Assembly: GCA_016302585.1 (NCBI GenBank)
Contig: JAEDNI010000011.1
Span: 1-45,998 of the forward strand
Direction of reading: 5' to 3'
DNA: 45,998 nucleotides
From: Paludibacteraceae bacterium
GTDB lineage: Bacteria; Bacteroidota; Bacteroidia; Bacteroidales; Paludibacteraceae
The notes under the pieces: model-generated
Seen by the model: the letters and a program-made list of their open reading frames with translations, nothing else
The model's database searches: none
Told to the model about the DNA's origin: nothing
Shown here: piece after piece, positions 8,877 to 16,483 of the stretch
How positions within the stretch are numbered: position 1 is the first letter of the stretch
Layout: every line of letters starts with the position of its first letter
Made by a program: the position numbers and the translations under genes

Positions 8877-11015
8877 ATGTTCAAAACTATTCTTAAACAA
8901 CAAGGAATCCGTTTCCGTCAGTTCAGCCACAAGGCTTATGCAGCCTTTTGTTCGCTTCACCGTGAGGTGACCATCGGACGTGTGGCAGCGTATATGACGG
9001 ATTTGGAGATGCTTAAAAGCGGTAAATCTATAGCCGTTTCGGCATTACTGCTTTTCTCAGGCATCGCTGCTGTGGAAGCCGATGAAGGTGTTCCGAAGGA
9101 TTCCGTTCCATTAGAAGCCCAACAACTTAGTCTTCAGGAGGTGTTGGTCGTTTCTCACAAAGCTGAGGTAAATTCGGAAGCGTACCGGCTGATTACGCAG
9201 GTCTCGCAGGCCGAGATAGAAGCTCTGCCGATTCAGACAGTAGCGGATATCTTGCAATACCTGCCGGGCGTGGATGTGCGAACCCGTGGCGCTAACGGCG
9301 CACAGGCGGATATCAGTATGCGCGGCGGTACGTTCGATCAGGTGTTAGTGCTGCTGAACGGGGTTCCGCTAAGTGATTTTCACACGGGGCATTATGCGCT
9401 GAATATCCCTGTTTCTACGGAGATGATCGAGCGTGTCGAAGTGCTGCAAGGTACCTCGGCTAATCTTCATGGCGCTTTCTCCGGGGCAATCAATATTGTT
9501 ACGAAACAAGCCGTCAGCCGTCAGCCGTCAGATGTCAGACTCAAACTCACCGCCGGAATGAACGGATTAGTTAATCCGGAAGTAGCTGCAAGTATTCAAA
9601 AGGATGAGGCGTTATTTAATCTCTCTGCCGAATACAGCCGTGCGGAAGGGTATTATGCACCCCGGCCAACGGAAAAAGAAGCTACTGCGTGCAGGAATTC
9701 GGATTTTCAGTTAGCGAATATCTACTTCCAGACACGTTGGAGAGGATTAGACGTCCAGGCCGGCGCACAATGGAAAGATGCAGGGCTTGGAATGGGGTAT
9801 GGTTTTGGTTCGCAGGATCAGTTTGACGCTACCCGAACGGCTTTTGCTTCCGGTAGATATGAGCACCGATGGGGCGCATGGCGGTTAGATGCACAAGCCG
9901 CGTATAGAGCTAATTACGACCGCTATGAATGGCATCGGGACCAACGGTTATATGGCAATTTCCATTTCGCACAAACAGCCTCAGCGGCACTCTCTGCGCA
10001 TTATGCCTCAAAGATAGGAACGACTTCTTTTGGCGTCAGCGTACGGAATGAAAACATGCACTCGACGAACCTTGGCGACACTATCAATCCCGATGGCCAA
10101 GTGCCCAATGTGGCGGATTTTCCCTTAGCAGATGTACGCGTGTTGGATCTTGTCAAAGGCGGTAATCGCTTTCATACGAACTACTACGCCGAACAGACTT
10201 TCTATTACGCCGGACTGTCTGCATCGATAGGTATTAACGGCACGTACAACACGCAATTCGGGCATCATGTAGGCGGCGGAGCGAACATCGGCTATGAGTT
10301 TAAGAAAGCCGGTACGATCTATGTGAATGCCAATAGGTCGCTCCGAATGCCGACGTTCACAGACCTCTATTATAATGCCGGCAACCAACTCGGCAACCGC
10401 AACCTCAAACCCGAAGAAGCATGGCTTTTGTCTATAGGATACAAAGGCAACCTCTCCCCGACCCTCTCCTCAAGAGAGGGAGGTAGATTTTCTTGGGCGG
10501 TGGATTGGTACTATCGTTGGGGAAAGAATATCATCGATTGGGTATATGTCCCGACGGATACCAAGCGTCCTTTCCATGCCGAGAACCAGCAACAGGTGAA
10601 TGCGACAGGTCTTGAACTGTCACTCGCTTACCGGCTGAATGAATGGCTGCGTTGCGTGTCGGTCGATTATGCCTATACCTACCTGGATCTGGACCTCAAA
10701 GAAGCCGGTTCGCGGTACTTGGATTACTTGAGCCACAAGTTAGCCATCCATCTGGAGCATGGCATCTATAAAGGCCTGGGTGCTTCTTGGACCGTACGTT
10801 TTCAGAAACGAGAAGGGCAGTATAATAATGCCGAAGGCGAAGTGGCGGATTATCAGCCCGTTTGGCTCTTGGACGGTTCGGTCTATTGGCAAAACAAATA
10901 CCTGCGCGTTTCTGCGGATTGCACGAACATGACCAACACCCGCTATTACGACTACGGCGGTATCCTGCAGCCCGGCGCCTGGGCAAAAGTGTCTATTAAA
11001 GCAAAGCTTTATTAA
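8877..11015 (+). CDS. TonB-dependent outer-membrane receptor
   Basis: A 712-residue receptor that would import a ligand across the outer membrane using TonB energy. The N-terminus (FSHKAYAAFCSLHREVTIG) is a conserved leader of a group of Bacteroidales receptors, followed by a hydrophobic segment near residue 52. A plug domain runs from about 95 to 210 (ADILQYLPGVDVRTRG, ISMRGGTFDQVLVLLNG, IERVEVLQGT, GAINIVTK), then a beta-barrel ending in a terminal aromatic/basic strand (VSIKAKLY). Ligand is unknown; the plug resembles BtuB/vitamin or iron-complex receptors, but no cobalamin riboswitch was found upstream. Two short repeats lie in frame: a heptamer array at 9511-9531 and a G/C-rich palindrome at 10462-10480. 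It converges with the next gene, 3 nt apart. Confidence 0.9.
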   Translation: MFKTILKQQGIRFRQFSHKAYAAFCSLHREVTIGRVAAYMTDLEMLKSGKSIAVSALLLFSGIAAVEADEGVPKDSVPLEAQQLSLQEVLVVSHKAEVNSEAYRLITQVSQAEIEALPIQTVADILQYLPGVDVRTRGANGAQADISMRGGTFDQVLVLLNGVPLSDFHTGHYALNIPVSTEMIERVEVLQGTSANLHGAFSGAINIVTKQAVSRQPSDVRLKLTAGMNGLVNPEVAASIQKDEALFNLSAEYSRAEGYYAPRPTEKEATACRNSDFQLANIYFQTRWRGLDVQAGAQWKDAGLGMGYGFGSQDQFDATRTAFASGRYEHRWGAWRLDAQAAYRANYDRYEWHRDQRLYGNFHFAQTASAALSAHYASKIGTTSFGVSVRNENMHSTNLGDTINPDGQVPNVADFPLADVRVLDLVKGGNRFHTNYYAEQTFYYAGLSASIGINGTYNTQFGHHVGGGANIGYEFKKAGTIYVNANRSLRMPTFTDLYYNAGNQLGNRNLKPEEAWLLSIGYKGNLSPTLSSREGGRFSWAVDWYYRWGKNIIDWVYVPTDTKRPFHAENQQQVNATGLELSLAYRLNEWLRCVSVDYAYTYLDLDLKEAGSRYLDYLSHKLAIHLEHGIYKGLGASWTVRFQKREGQYNNAEGEVADYQPVWLLDGSVYWQNKYLRVSADCTNMTNTRYYDYGGILQPGAWAKVSIKAKLY
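9511..9531. repeat. Heptamer array CCGTCAG x3 inside the receptor gene
   Basis: Three exact copies of CCGTCAG, followed by a degenerate ATGTCAG. The 21-bp array keeps the reading frame and encodes part of AVSRQPSDV in the first barrel strands or loops. Confidence 0.85.
10462..10480. repeat. G/C-rich palindromic repeat, copy A, in frame in the receptor gene
   Basis: CCCTCTC (10462-10468) and GAGAGGG (10474-10480) form a perfect 7-bp inverted repeat. It encodes part of LSPTLSSREGG, which looks like an extra loop between two barrel strands. It is related to the copies at 11271, 15162 and 18778. Confidence 0.75.
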
Positions 11016-11018
11016 TTT

Positions 11019-12077
11019 TTAATTCTTAATTTTTAATTTCAATAAGATCGGCAGATGGTCCGAAAAGCCGTCTTTCTGATAGCGAAAACCGTTATACGTC
11101 CGCTTGGGTTTCAAGTCCAGATATTTCTCATCCGGCTCTTGAATCCAAGCGGCGTTGTATATCTCCGCTCTGCTGAGGCTGTCCAAAGCCGGTGAGGTGT
11201 AGAATTGGTCAAGACAACTCCATCGCCCTTGGTATTTGTGCGTGCCGATATGTGAAGTGTTATTTTGTTCCCTTCCCTTTAGGGAGGGGTTAGGGGTAGG
11301 CTTTTTGTTTTTCACGCCCCTCAGGTCCTCTTTGGGTTCGCTGTTCATATCGCCCATAACGATGATCTTAGCCGCCGAATGAAGGGCATAGACGCTATCT
11401 ATAGATCTTTGTAGAATTTCCTTTACCGCAGTCCTTTTCCACTCGCTCTCTGCCGCTCCGCCACGTTGAGAAGGCAGATGGCAAACAAACAGATGCAAAG
11501 TGTCTTTTTTATCGACTTGCGCACATACATAGAGTATATCGCGGGTTACCAGTTTCTCCTCCCTTGACTCCCTCCCTTGAGCGGGTGAAGAGCTCTGCTC
11601 GATCGGACTGCCGGTGGCCGTCCGTAGAACTTCCACCGGGAGGGGTTTGCTATTAAGAGTATCCACTCTGCTCTTCTTATAAATCAGCGCAACATCTATC
11701 CCTCGGGGATCTGGGCTTTCGTAATGCACAAAATCATATTCGCCGGGTCGCAAGGTATAGCATAGCCGCTTGACGCATAATGCATTCTCTACCTCCTGCA
11801 ACCCCACTATATCTACCCCATCCCACTCGCCGATATTCGTCAGCACACGGGCGATATTCTCCACCTTCCGGTAGTACCGCGTATAGCTCCATCTGCGTTC
11901 CCCATCCGGCGTCCACTCATAATCGTCTTTCTCAATAAATGTAGTGGAATCAATACAGACGGTGTCATGCTTCGGATGGAAGAGGTTTTCGACGTTGTAG
12001 CTCACCACACGCAGATCTTCCGCCCGTATCCAAGCCAAGCATGCTGTCAACCCCAATATGACAAATATCCGTTTCAT
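11019..12077 (-). CDS. Secreted endonuclease/exonuclease/phosphatase-family protein
   Basis: A 352-residue protein of the EEP (DNase I-like) fold. After a signal peptide (MKRIFVILGLTACLAWIRA; the LTAC could alternatively be a weak lipobox) come VVSYNVENLFHP, VGLQEVEN, VHYESPDPRGIDVALIYK, FVCHLPS, VMGDMNSEP and FSDHLPILL, the metal-binding and catalytic motifs of the fold. The substrate may be nucleic acid or a phosphoester; this cannot be told from sequence. Two stretches look foreign to the fold and coincide with DNA repeats: LRTATGSPIEQSSSPAQGRE (from 11559-11650) and PTPNPSLKGRE (from 11269-11300). Both keep the frame. A promoter lies about 280 nt upstream at 12356-12386. Confidence 0.88.
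   Translation of the reverse strand: MKRIFVILGLTACLAWIRAEDLRVVSYNVENLFHPKHDTVCIDSTTFIEKDDYEWTPDGERRWSYTRYYRKVENIARVLTNIGEWDGVDIVGLQEVENALCVKRLCYTLRPGEYDFVHYESPDPRGIDVALIYKKSRVDTLNSKPLPVEVLRTATGSPIEQSSSPAQGRESREEKLVTRDILYVCAQVDKKDTLHLFVCHLPSQRGGAAESEWKRTAVKEILQRSIDSVYALHSAAKIIVMGDMNSEPKEDLRGVKNKKPTPNPSLKGREQNNTSHIGTHKYQGRWSCLDQFYTSPALDSLSRAEIYNAAWIQEPDEKYLDLKPKRTYNGFRYQKDGFSDHLPILLKLKIKN
11269..11300. repeat. G/C-rich palindromic repeat, copy B, in frame in the EEP gene
   Basis: CCTTCCCTTTAGGGAGG with a TTAGGGG tail, encoding PTPNPSLKGRE on the minus strand between the MGDMNSEP and GRWSCLDQ motifs. It has the same core as the copies at 15162-15179 and 18778-18803. Confidence 0.8.
11559..11650. 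repeat. Long form of the G/C-rich repeat, copy C, in frame in the EEP gene
   Basis: Its 52-bp core (11582-11633) matches 43247-43298 at 50 of 52 positions by eye. Flanks CTCCCTTGAG and CCGGGAGGGG resemble the short repeat. It encodes about 25 residues that interrupt the EEP fold without breaking the frame. Confidence 0.88.
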
Positions 12078-12355
12078 CTATCTTTCAAATATCCGTGAAT
12101 TTAGTCAATACCAGAAGAGGGTTTGATTTCAGACATAAAATACTGTATTAAATGTATATTATATATTTATATATAATATAGTATATGATTAATCATTTTT
12201 GCTCATTTTTTGGGGAGGAAGAGGGCGTAACGTATGCCTTGACTGTCGTTTGACCGTCGGTTGACCGTCGTTTGACCGTCGGTAAGATAAGGTAATGATA
12301 TGGTTTTTATCAGTAGTGTATTGGTTATTTATTTTGTGGGAATTCTTAGCGGCTG
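12078..12355. other. Repeat-rich leader between the EEP start and its promoter
   Basis: No gene is seen. The stretch holds an AT-only hairpin with 11-bp arms (12155-12165 and 12170-12180), a palindrome ATGATTAATCAT (12185-12196), and four tandem 11-bp units (12241-12284). A short open frame here overlaps the promoter and is not credible as a gene. Confidence 0.6.
12241..12284. repeat. Four tandem 11-bp units
   Basis: The units alternate between GACTGTCGTTT or GACCGTCGTTT and GACCGTCGGTT or GACCGTCGGTA, so the array can also be read as two 22-bp units. It lies in the predicted leader of the EEP gene. Confidence 0.85.
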
Positions 12356-12386
12356 CAAAGGTACAACAAAAAAATGAAACTAACAA
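12356..12386 (-). promoter_or_regulatory. Promoter, probably of the EEP gene
   Basis: Minus-strand TTGT (12383-12386), a 19-nt spacer and TACCTTTG (12356-12363). The only gene downstream on this strand is the EEP gene, about 280 nt away. Confidence 0.65.
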
Positions 12387-12599
12387 GAAAATTAGTAATA
12401 AAATGGATACTAATTATAAAATTACTTTTCATCCCCCTGCTCTTAGGCTGCCTTTATACCGTCGTAAGCCTGTTCTCTGGACATGGTCCCATGATGGTCC
12501 GATTATTCTATGCTTTTTGGGACTATCTGAAACGAAGAATATAAAAATATACGATTTTTAAGATCTATACATGCTACCTGCATTAGCCTAACCTCTGCG

Positions 12600-12727
12600 C
12601 AACGTCAGCGCAAGGTCTGCTATTTGAACCGATATTGGATTGATGTTGAAAGGTGTATGATTTTAAGAATGAGGTATAGAACACCTTTCTATATAATAGC
12701 AGTCAATCAGCCACTCTCGCGACGTTG
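12600..12727. repeat. Nested inverted-repeat element 1
   Basis: Three perfect arm pairs nest inside one another: CAACGTC/GACGTTG (12600-12606, 12721-12727), CTGCTATT/AATAGCAG (12617-12624, 12695-12702) and GAAAGGTGT/ACACCTTTC (12648-12656, 12681-12689). No open reading frame of note lies inside. Function unknown. Confidence 0.75.
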
Positions 12728-12796
12728 AAAGGGCTGCTTATTCACTTATTCACAGATTTCAACTTATGATGAAGCCGTGCGGAGAGTGAGGAGTAG

Positions 12797-12935
12797 CGAA
12801 GCCCATAACTATGCAGATAGCGTATATACCCTTCGGATCAAGCGCTCCCCTGCGCACATACTTTCGCGTACCCCTTCGCGAAAGAATGGCTCCGAGAGGG
12901 TATATACTGTATCGCTCGCTGAGCGATGGGCTTCG
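12797..12935. repeat. Nested inverted-repeat element 2, downstream of the SGNH gene
   Basis: Nested perfect arms: CGAAGCCCAT/ATGGGCTTCG (12797-12806, 12926-12935), GTATATACCCT/AGGGTATATAC (12822-12832, 12897-12907) and CTTTCGCG/CGCGAAAG (12861-12868, 12877-12884). A local hairpin ATCGCTC/GAGCGAT (12911-12927) sits in the right half. It begins 35 nt past the SGNH stop, so it may be the 3' end of that transcript or a mobile remnant. Confidence 0.8.
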
Positions 12936-12969
12936 AATGTGGATGGAAGAAATGAAAAACTTGCGAGTT

Positions 12970-13902
12970 TTAATGAGAAATTATACCTAATGAATCTAAA
13001 TCATGCGCGAGTTGAATGGAAAATAACTCTGCTCCTTTTTTATTCAAATGAGTGGCATTAAAGAAGTTAGTTGTATCTTTAGACAACTCAGAAAAAGTGT
13101 AATCTATAATAGGAATATTATATTTATCTGCATAAAATTGAAAGGTATCATAAGCCTCCGTTAGATTATCAACTTTTTCAGTCAGTCCAATATATATGGG
13201 TGTATAGCAAAAAATTACTTGTACTCCTTCATCTTTACGTTCAGAAAGAAATTCATCAAACATTTTAATAGTCCGCTTATCTGTTTCAAAGTGAAATGTT
13301 TGAACTTTGTTATATTCAGTTGGATCCCAATTTTTATCATATGGTGTATAACCTTTAATAGGAATATCTACCACTTTTGCTTCTTCTGATAGTAATGTCC
13401 ATATTCCTTTATATGTAGTATAACGGTATATCGGGATATACTTTTCTATTATACTAAATGACTCCACTTTGAGAATTTGTTCTCTCATATATGGGATAGT
13501 TAAATAAGGAAATAATTGCTCTCTATAAAAACCATCTGTCCATACTAAAGTATTGAAATAATCAATATTAATAATCAGCCATTTAGGTTTCTTCTTTTGG
13601 TAATGATTATAGATGTTGTATTTAAAAACTTGTCTATTTATACTACTTCCAGAGAAACCTAATATATAAGAATTCACATGCAAAATGCTGTCAATTATTA
13701 ATGGATTAAATTGCCATTCAGCTCGTGAATTCCCCATTATTAGCATATCAGCATTGATATCACTATCTGATATCTCATTCCAAGTAACATACAAAGTGCT
13801 CTTGCAATGTTGCAAGCGATAAGACACATAAAAATCAAGTAATAAATTAATAACAAATAAAAGTATTAATGTTGATAATACTATGTTAAGAAATTTTTTC
13901 AT
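12970..13902 (-). CDS. SGNH-like partner of the MBOAT acyltransferase
   Basis: About 310 residues with one N-terminal membrane anchor (MKKFLNIVLSTLILLFVINL). A periplasmic domain follows with ADMLIMGNSRAEWQ, where GNS fits the catalytic-serine block of SGNH hydrolases, and NATHLNKKGAELF near the C-terminus, fitting the histidine block. The start at 13900-13902 overlaps the MBOAT stop by one base (TAATG). AlgI/AlgJ- and DltB/DltD-type pairs work together: the MBOAT protein passes an acyl group across the membrane and the SGNH protein transfers it to a glycan. That role is inferred here from pairing. The gene is visibly AT-rich compared with the sufS-lolD block. The acceptor is unknown. Confidence 0.75.
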   Translation of the reverse strand: MKKFLNIVLSTLILLFVINLLLDFYVSYRLQHCKSTLYVTWNEISDSDINADMLIMGNSRAEWQFNPLIIDSILHVNSYILGFSGSSINRQVFKYNIYNHYQKKKPKWLIINIDYFNTLVWTDGFYREQLFPYLTIPYMREQILKVESFSIIEKYIPIYRYTTYKGIWTLLSEEAKVVDIPIKGYTPYDKNWDPTEYNKVQTFHFETDKRTIKMFDEFLSERKDEGVQVIFCYTPIYIGLTEKVDNLTEAYDTFQFYADKYNIPIIDYTFSELSKDTTNFFNATHLNKKGAELFSIQLAHDLDSLGIISH

Positions 13903-15455
13903 TAGAATTGAAAATATATGAATTGTGATGGGGTTGCGGGAACCAGTAGTACAATAAGTTCTACAATTATAATGCACAAAATAAGACGTATAACTGGATG
14001 TAAGGAATAGATATCAAAACCATGCTGATGGTCTCGATTGATCCATTCTACAACGAGCATCATAATTATTGGGATGAATAAGGCTGAGTAGTACGCTCTA
14101 TTTTTGAGATAAGGGATAGCGAATAATGTATTATTGCATATTCCACAGATATATTCCCACGCTTGACCTATTGTCTCTGCTCTGAAAATAATCCACCCCA
14201 ACACGACAAGCATAAATGTACAGAATATTTGGATTGCTTCTTTCCATGTTGGCAATAAGCGTCCTTCTGCGACTTGGTTGGTATATTTGCGGTTTTTGCC
14301 AAGGAGAATGAGCGGGAGGAAAAGGAGGGCGTGGTAGGCTCCCCAAGCGATAAACGTCCAGTTGGCTCCATGCCAAAAGCCCGACAAGAGGAAGATGACA
14401 AAGGTGTTGCGCACAATAATCCATTTCTTGTAGCGGTCGGGATTCTTTATATGTGCAGGGACTTCCGGACGGGAGCCACCAAGAGGAATATAAACATAAT
14501 CGCGAAACCAAGTAGTGAGACTTATATGCCAACGACGCCAGAATTCCGCTATGTCACGCGAGAAGTATGGGTTGTTGAAGTTGCGCATTAGTTTGATTCC
14601 AAAGAGTTTGGCAGTTCCGATGGCTATGTCCGAGTAACCGGAGAAATCGCCGTAAATCTGGAAGGTAAAGAGAATGGCTGCAAGCAACAATGTAGAGCCG
14701 GTTTGGGTGTCGTATGTTGCCCATACTTGGTCCACATACGTAGCGCAGTTGTCGGCTACAACAATCTTCTTGAACAAGCCCCAGAGGATTTGGCGCATTC
14801 CAACGGTCGCTTGGTCGTACGAGAACGTGCGTTTCTGCAGGAACTGCGGCAACAAATTTGTTGCGCGCTCAATAGGTCCGGCAACTAATTGCGGGAAGAA
14901 CGATATAAACGCAAAGAAAGCAATTATATCTTTGGTCGGTTCTATCTTTTGGCGATATACATCTATCGAATACGAAAGTGCTTGGAAGGTATAGAACGAA
15001 ATGCCGACAGGCAGAATGATACGCAATAATAAACTATCTGTACTAATCCCAAATAGTTGTCCGAACTCTGAGACAAAGAAATCGTAGTATTTGAAGACCG
15101 CTAAAATACCGAGATTAAGAACGATATTCGCTATCATCCAGAATTTCGGAGAAAACAATCTCCTTCCCTTTAGGGAAGGTTGGGTTAGGCCTCTTCCTAT
15201 GAGCAGACCGCTTCCCCATGAGCAGAAACTCGTAAAAGCGATGAGCAGCAGAAATCTCCAGTCCCACCAACCATAAAAGACATAACTGGCGACAAGGACA
15301 AAGGCATTCTGGATGTTCAATGCCGTTTGTTCGCTCACATGCCAATAATGGAAGAGCGAGTAGCGCGGTCCGTTGATGCCGGAAGGCGTTAGAAACCAAT
15401 AGAGCAAAAACACTATCGGCAGGAAGAATGCAAATTCTAAACTATTAAATAGCAT
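13902..15455 (-). CDS. MBOAT-family membrane-bound O-acyltransferase (AlgI/DltB-like)
   Basis: A 517-residue polytopic membrane protein. The signature FWRRWHISLTTWFRDYVYIP and the later LSGFWHGANWTFIAWG, which contains the conserved active-site histidine, identify the AlgI/DltB/PatA group that moves acyl groups onto extracytoplasmic polysaccharides. About a dozen hydrophobic segments are visible. Near residue 95 the stretch RGLTQPSLKGRRLF coincides with the palindromic repeat at 15162-15179, an in-frame insertion in a loop between membrane segments. The start codon sits at the base of a 12-bp hairpin (15455-15493), which could restrict translation. The SGNH-like gene follows with a one-base overlap. 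No glycan-synthesis genes lie next to the pair in this window. Confidence 0.93.
   Translation of the reverse strand: MLFNSLEFAFFLPIVFLLYWFLTPSGINGPRYSLFHYWHVSEQTALNIQNAFVLVASYVFYGWWDWRFLLLIAFTSFCSWGSGLLIGRGLTQPSLKGRRLFSPKFWMIANIVLNLGILAVFKYYDFFVSEFGQLFGISTDSLLLRIILPVGISFYTFQALSYSIDVYRQKIEPTKDIIAFFAFISFFPQLVAGPIERATNLLPQFLQKRTFSYDQATVGMRQILWGLFKKIVVADNCATYVDQVWATYDTQTGSTLLLAAILFTFQIYGDFSGYSDIAIGTAKLFGIKLMRNFNNPYFSRDIAEFWRRWHISLTTWFRDYVYIPLGGSRPEVPAHIKNPDRYKKWIIVRNTFVIFLLSGFWHGANWTFIAWGAYHALLFLPLILLGKNRKYTNQVAEGRLLPTWKEAIQIFCTFMLVVLGWIIFRAETIGQAWEYICGICNNTLFAIPYLKNRAYYSALFIPIIMMLVVEWINRDHQHGFDIYSLHPVIRLILCIIIVELIVLLVPATPSQFIYFQF
15162..15179. repeat. G/C-rich palindromic repeat, copy E, in frame in the MBOAT gene
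   Basis: CCTTCCCT, TT, AGGGAAGG form a perfect 8-bp inverted repeat, followed by TTGGGTTAGG. It encodes part of LTQPSLKGRR. Confidence 0.82.
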
Positions 15456-15493
15456 GATTGATAGTAATTACACGTTATGCATACTATCAATCA
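15455..15493 (-). promoter_or_regulatory. Hairpin overlapping the MBOAT start codon
   Basis: TGATTGATAGTA (15455-15466) and TACTATCAATCA (15482-15493) are perfect 12-bp complements around a 15-nt loop. In the minus-strand transcript the second arm ends on the A of the start codon, so the ribosome-binding region would be paired. Confidence 0.7.
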
Positions 15494-15507
15494 CATAAAT
15501 ACAAAAA

Positions 15508-15693
15508 AGTACGAGTACTTCATTGCATTTACCCAGGTTAGCCCACGACGGAAACCTTTTACAAAAATGAGATACTCGTACTAGTTTATACGAGCATTTC
15601 TATAATTTCTTTGTAAAAGGATCCCAACGCGGAACCCTTACTGATTATTTCAGCGTTTTATTTCCTTAAGTTTCGTGGGCTTTCGGTAAATGC
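15508..15693. repeat. Nested inverted-repeat element 3, upstream of the MBOAT gene
   Basis: Arms: GCATTTACC/GGTAAATGC (15525-15533, 15685-15693), AGCCCACGA/TCGTGGGCT (15540-15548, 15673-15681), CCTTTTACAAA/TTTGTAAAAGG (15555-15565, 15610-15620), CTCGTA/TACGAG (15575-15580, 15589-15594) and AACGC/GCGTT (15626-15630, 15653-15657). AGTACGAGTA (15508-15517) can instead pair with TACTCGTACT (15573-15582). No gene is seen between 15494 and 15789. Confidence 0.8.
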
Positions 15694-15789
15694 GAAATAA
15701 TAGTAATGCTTTTTTTAATATGTTTTTGCGCAACGCTTCGCGCTTGTCTTTCTCCTTCTTTTACGTCTCTCGGAGAAGGACGATGCTCT

Positions 15790-16032
15790 TTATGCCGGAG
15801 TGCCTATTTCATATAAATACTCCGGAGCAAAGCCTATTTCGTTTGACCAATCTACTGAAAAAGGATCGAGCTTAAACTGACGGAAATAATCCATATTTTG
15901 CAGCTTTTTGCAAATACCTTTTTGCGCTAAAGGCCAGAAATCCACCAATTTACTTGTACCATCATTAAACGATAGGCGCAAAACATAATTGTGGATATAG
16001 TCAGCACTTGTTACTTTCAAAATAGGATTCAT
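15790..16032 (-). CDS. DUF2442-family small protein
   Basis: 80 residues. The pattern of two N-terminal beta strands (ILKVTSADYIHNYVLRLSFNDG) followed by KLVDFWPL, a short helix and FKLDPFSVDWSNEIGFAPEYLYE matches DUF2442, a small family often next to DUF4160. It starts 14 nt after the DUF4160 stop on the same strand, so the two are probably one operon. These pairs are commonly suggested to be toxin-antitoxin-like; no activity can be read from the sequence. No obvious intrinsic terminator follows. Confidence 0.8.
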   Translation of the reverse strand: MNPILKVTSADYIHNYVLRLSFNDGTSKLVDFWPLAQKGICKKLQNMDYFRQFKLDPFSVDWSNEIGFAPEYLYEIGTPA

Positions 16033-16046
16033 ATTTTCCTCCTTTC

Positions 16047-16304
16047 TTATTGCAAAGGTGTAATCTTCATTGGGGCTTCGGATTTACCTAATCGCTCCCA
16101 GTTTGCCAATAGTTCGTCTTGGTGCAAATCGAGCCACTCGTACACCAAACGCAATGCGCGGCGAGGGAGTGAACCGGTAATAACTCCGTCTTTTATTGTG
16201 ATAATAGCTTCGTAATCTTGGTACTTTACATGAAAATGAGGTGGATTGTGTTCACTCATATACATGTATATTACGATTCCATAAAATGAACTAATTTCCG
16301 GCAT
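16047..16304 (-). CDS. DUF4160-family small protein
   Basis: 85 residues. MPEISSFYGIVIYMYMSEHN followed by PPHFHVKYQDYEAIITIKDG, GSLPRRALRLVYEWLDLHQD and ELLANWERL is the whole DUF4160 domain, with its conserved PPHFHV block. The function of the family is not established; it is widely found as a small two-gene module with DUF2442, which follows here. A promoter matching the Bacteroidetes consensus lies 29-59 nt upstream of the start, so the pair should be transcribed independently of sufS. Confidence 0.87.
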   Translation of the reverse strand: MPEISSFYGIVIYMYMSEHNPPHFHVKYQDYEAIITIKDGVITGSLPRRALRLVYEWLDLHQDELLANWERLGKSEAPMKITPLQ

Positions 16305-16332
16305 AATTTTCTTGTATTATGATTTTGCGCCG

Positions 16333-16363
16333 CAAAATTACACAAAAAAAATGACATACGCAA
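16333..16363 (-). promoter_or_regulatory. Promoter of the DUF4160-DUF2442 operon
   Basis: Minus-strand TTGC (16360-16363), 19-nt spacer, TAATTTTG (16333-16340). The DUF4160 start is 29 nt further on. Confidence 0.75.
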
Positions 16364-16483
16364 GAACGTACATCATTTTTTACTTTTAAAATTGATTTTT
16401 TACCTATATAGCTTCTTCAAAAAGCGGCAAAAATGACAGCCGCCATGTAAAAGAAATGTCTTATGGTTATTGTTGATTATGGA

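Noticed and set aside
12241..12284. CRISPR array
   Set aside because: Units are 11 bp and contiguous, with no spacers and no cas genes nearby.
12189..12386. A 65-codon minus-strand open frame
   Set aside because: It begins in the promoter at 12356-12386, runs through tandem repeats, and has no recognisable domain or signal peptide.
12777..13061. A 94-codon plus-strand open frame
   Set aside because: It consists of nested repeat element 2 plus the antisense of the SGNH gene end; no domain.
12600..15693. Nested repeats as a retron or group II intron RNA
   Set aside because: No reverse transcriptase gene is present in the window, and no domain V-like hairpin or intron boundaries were seen.
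15690..15875. A 61-codon plus-strand open frame
   Set aside because: It overlaps the DUF2442 gene on the other strand and has no family features.
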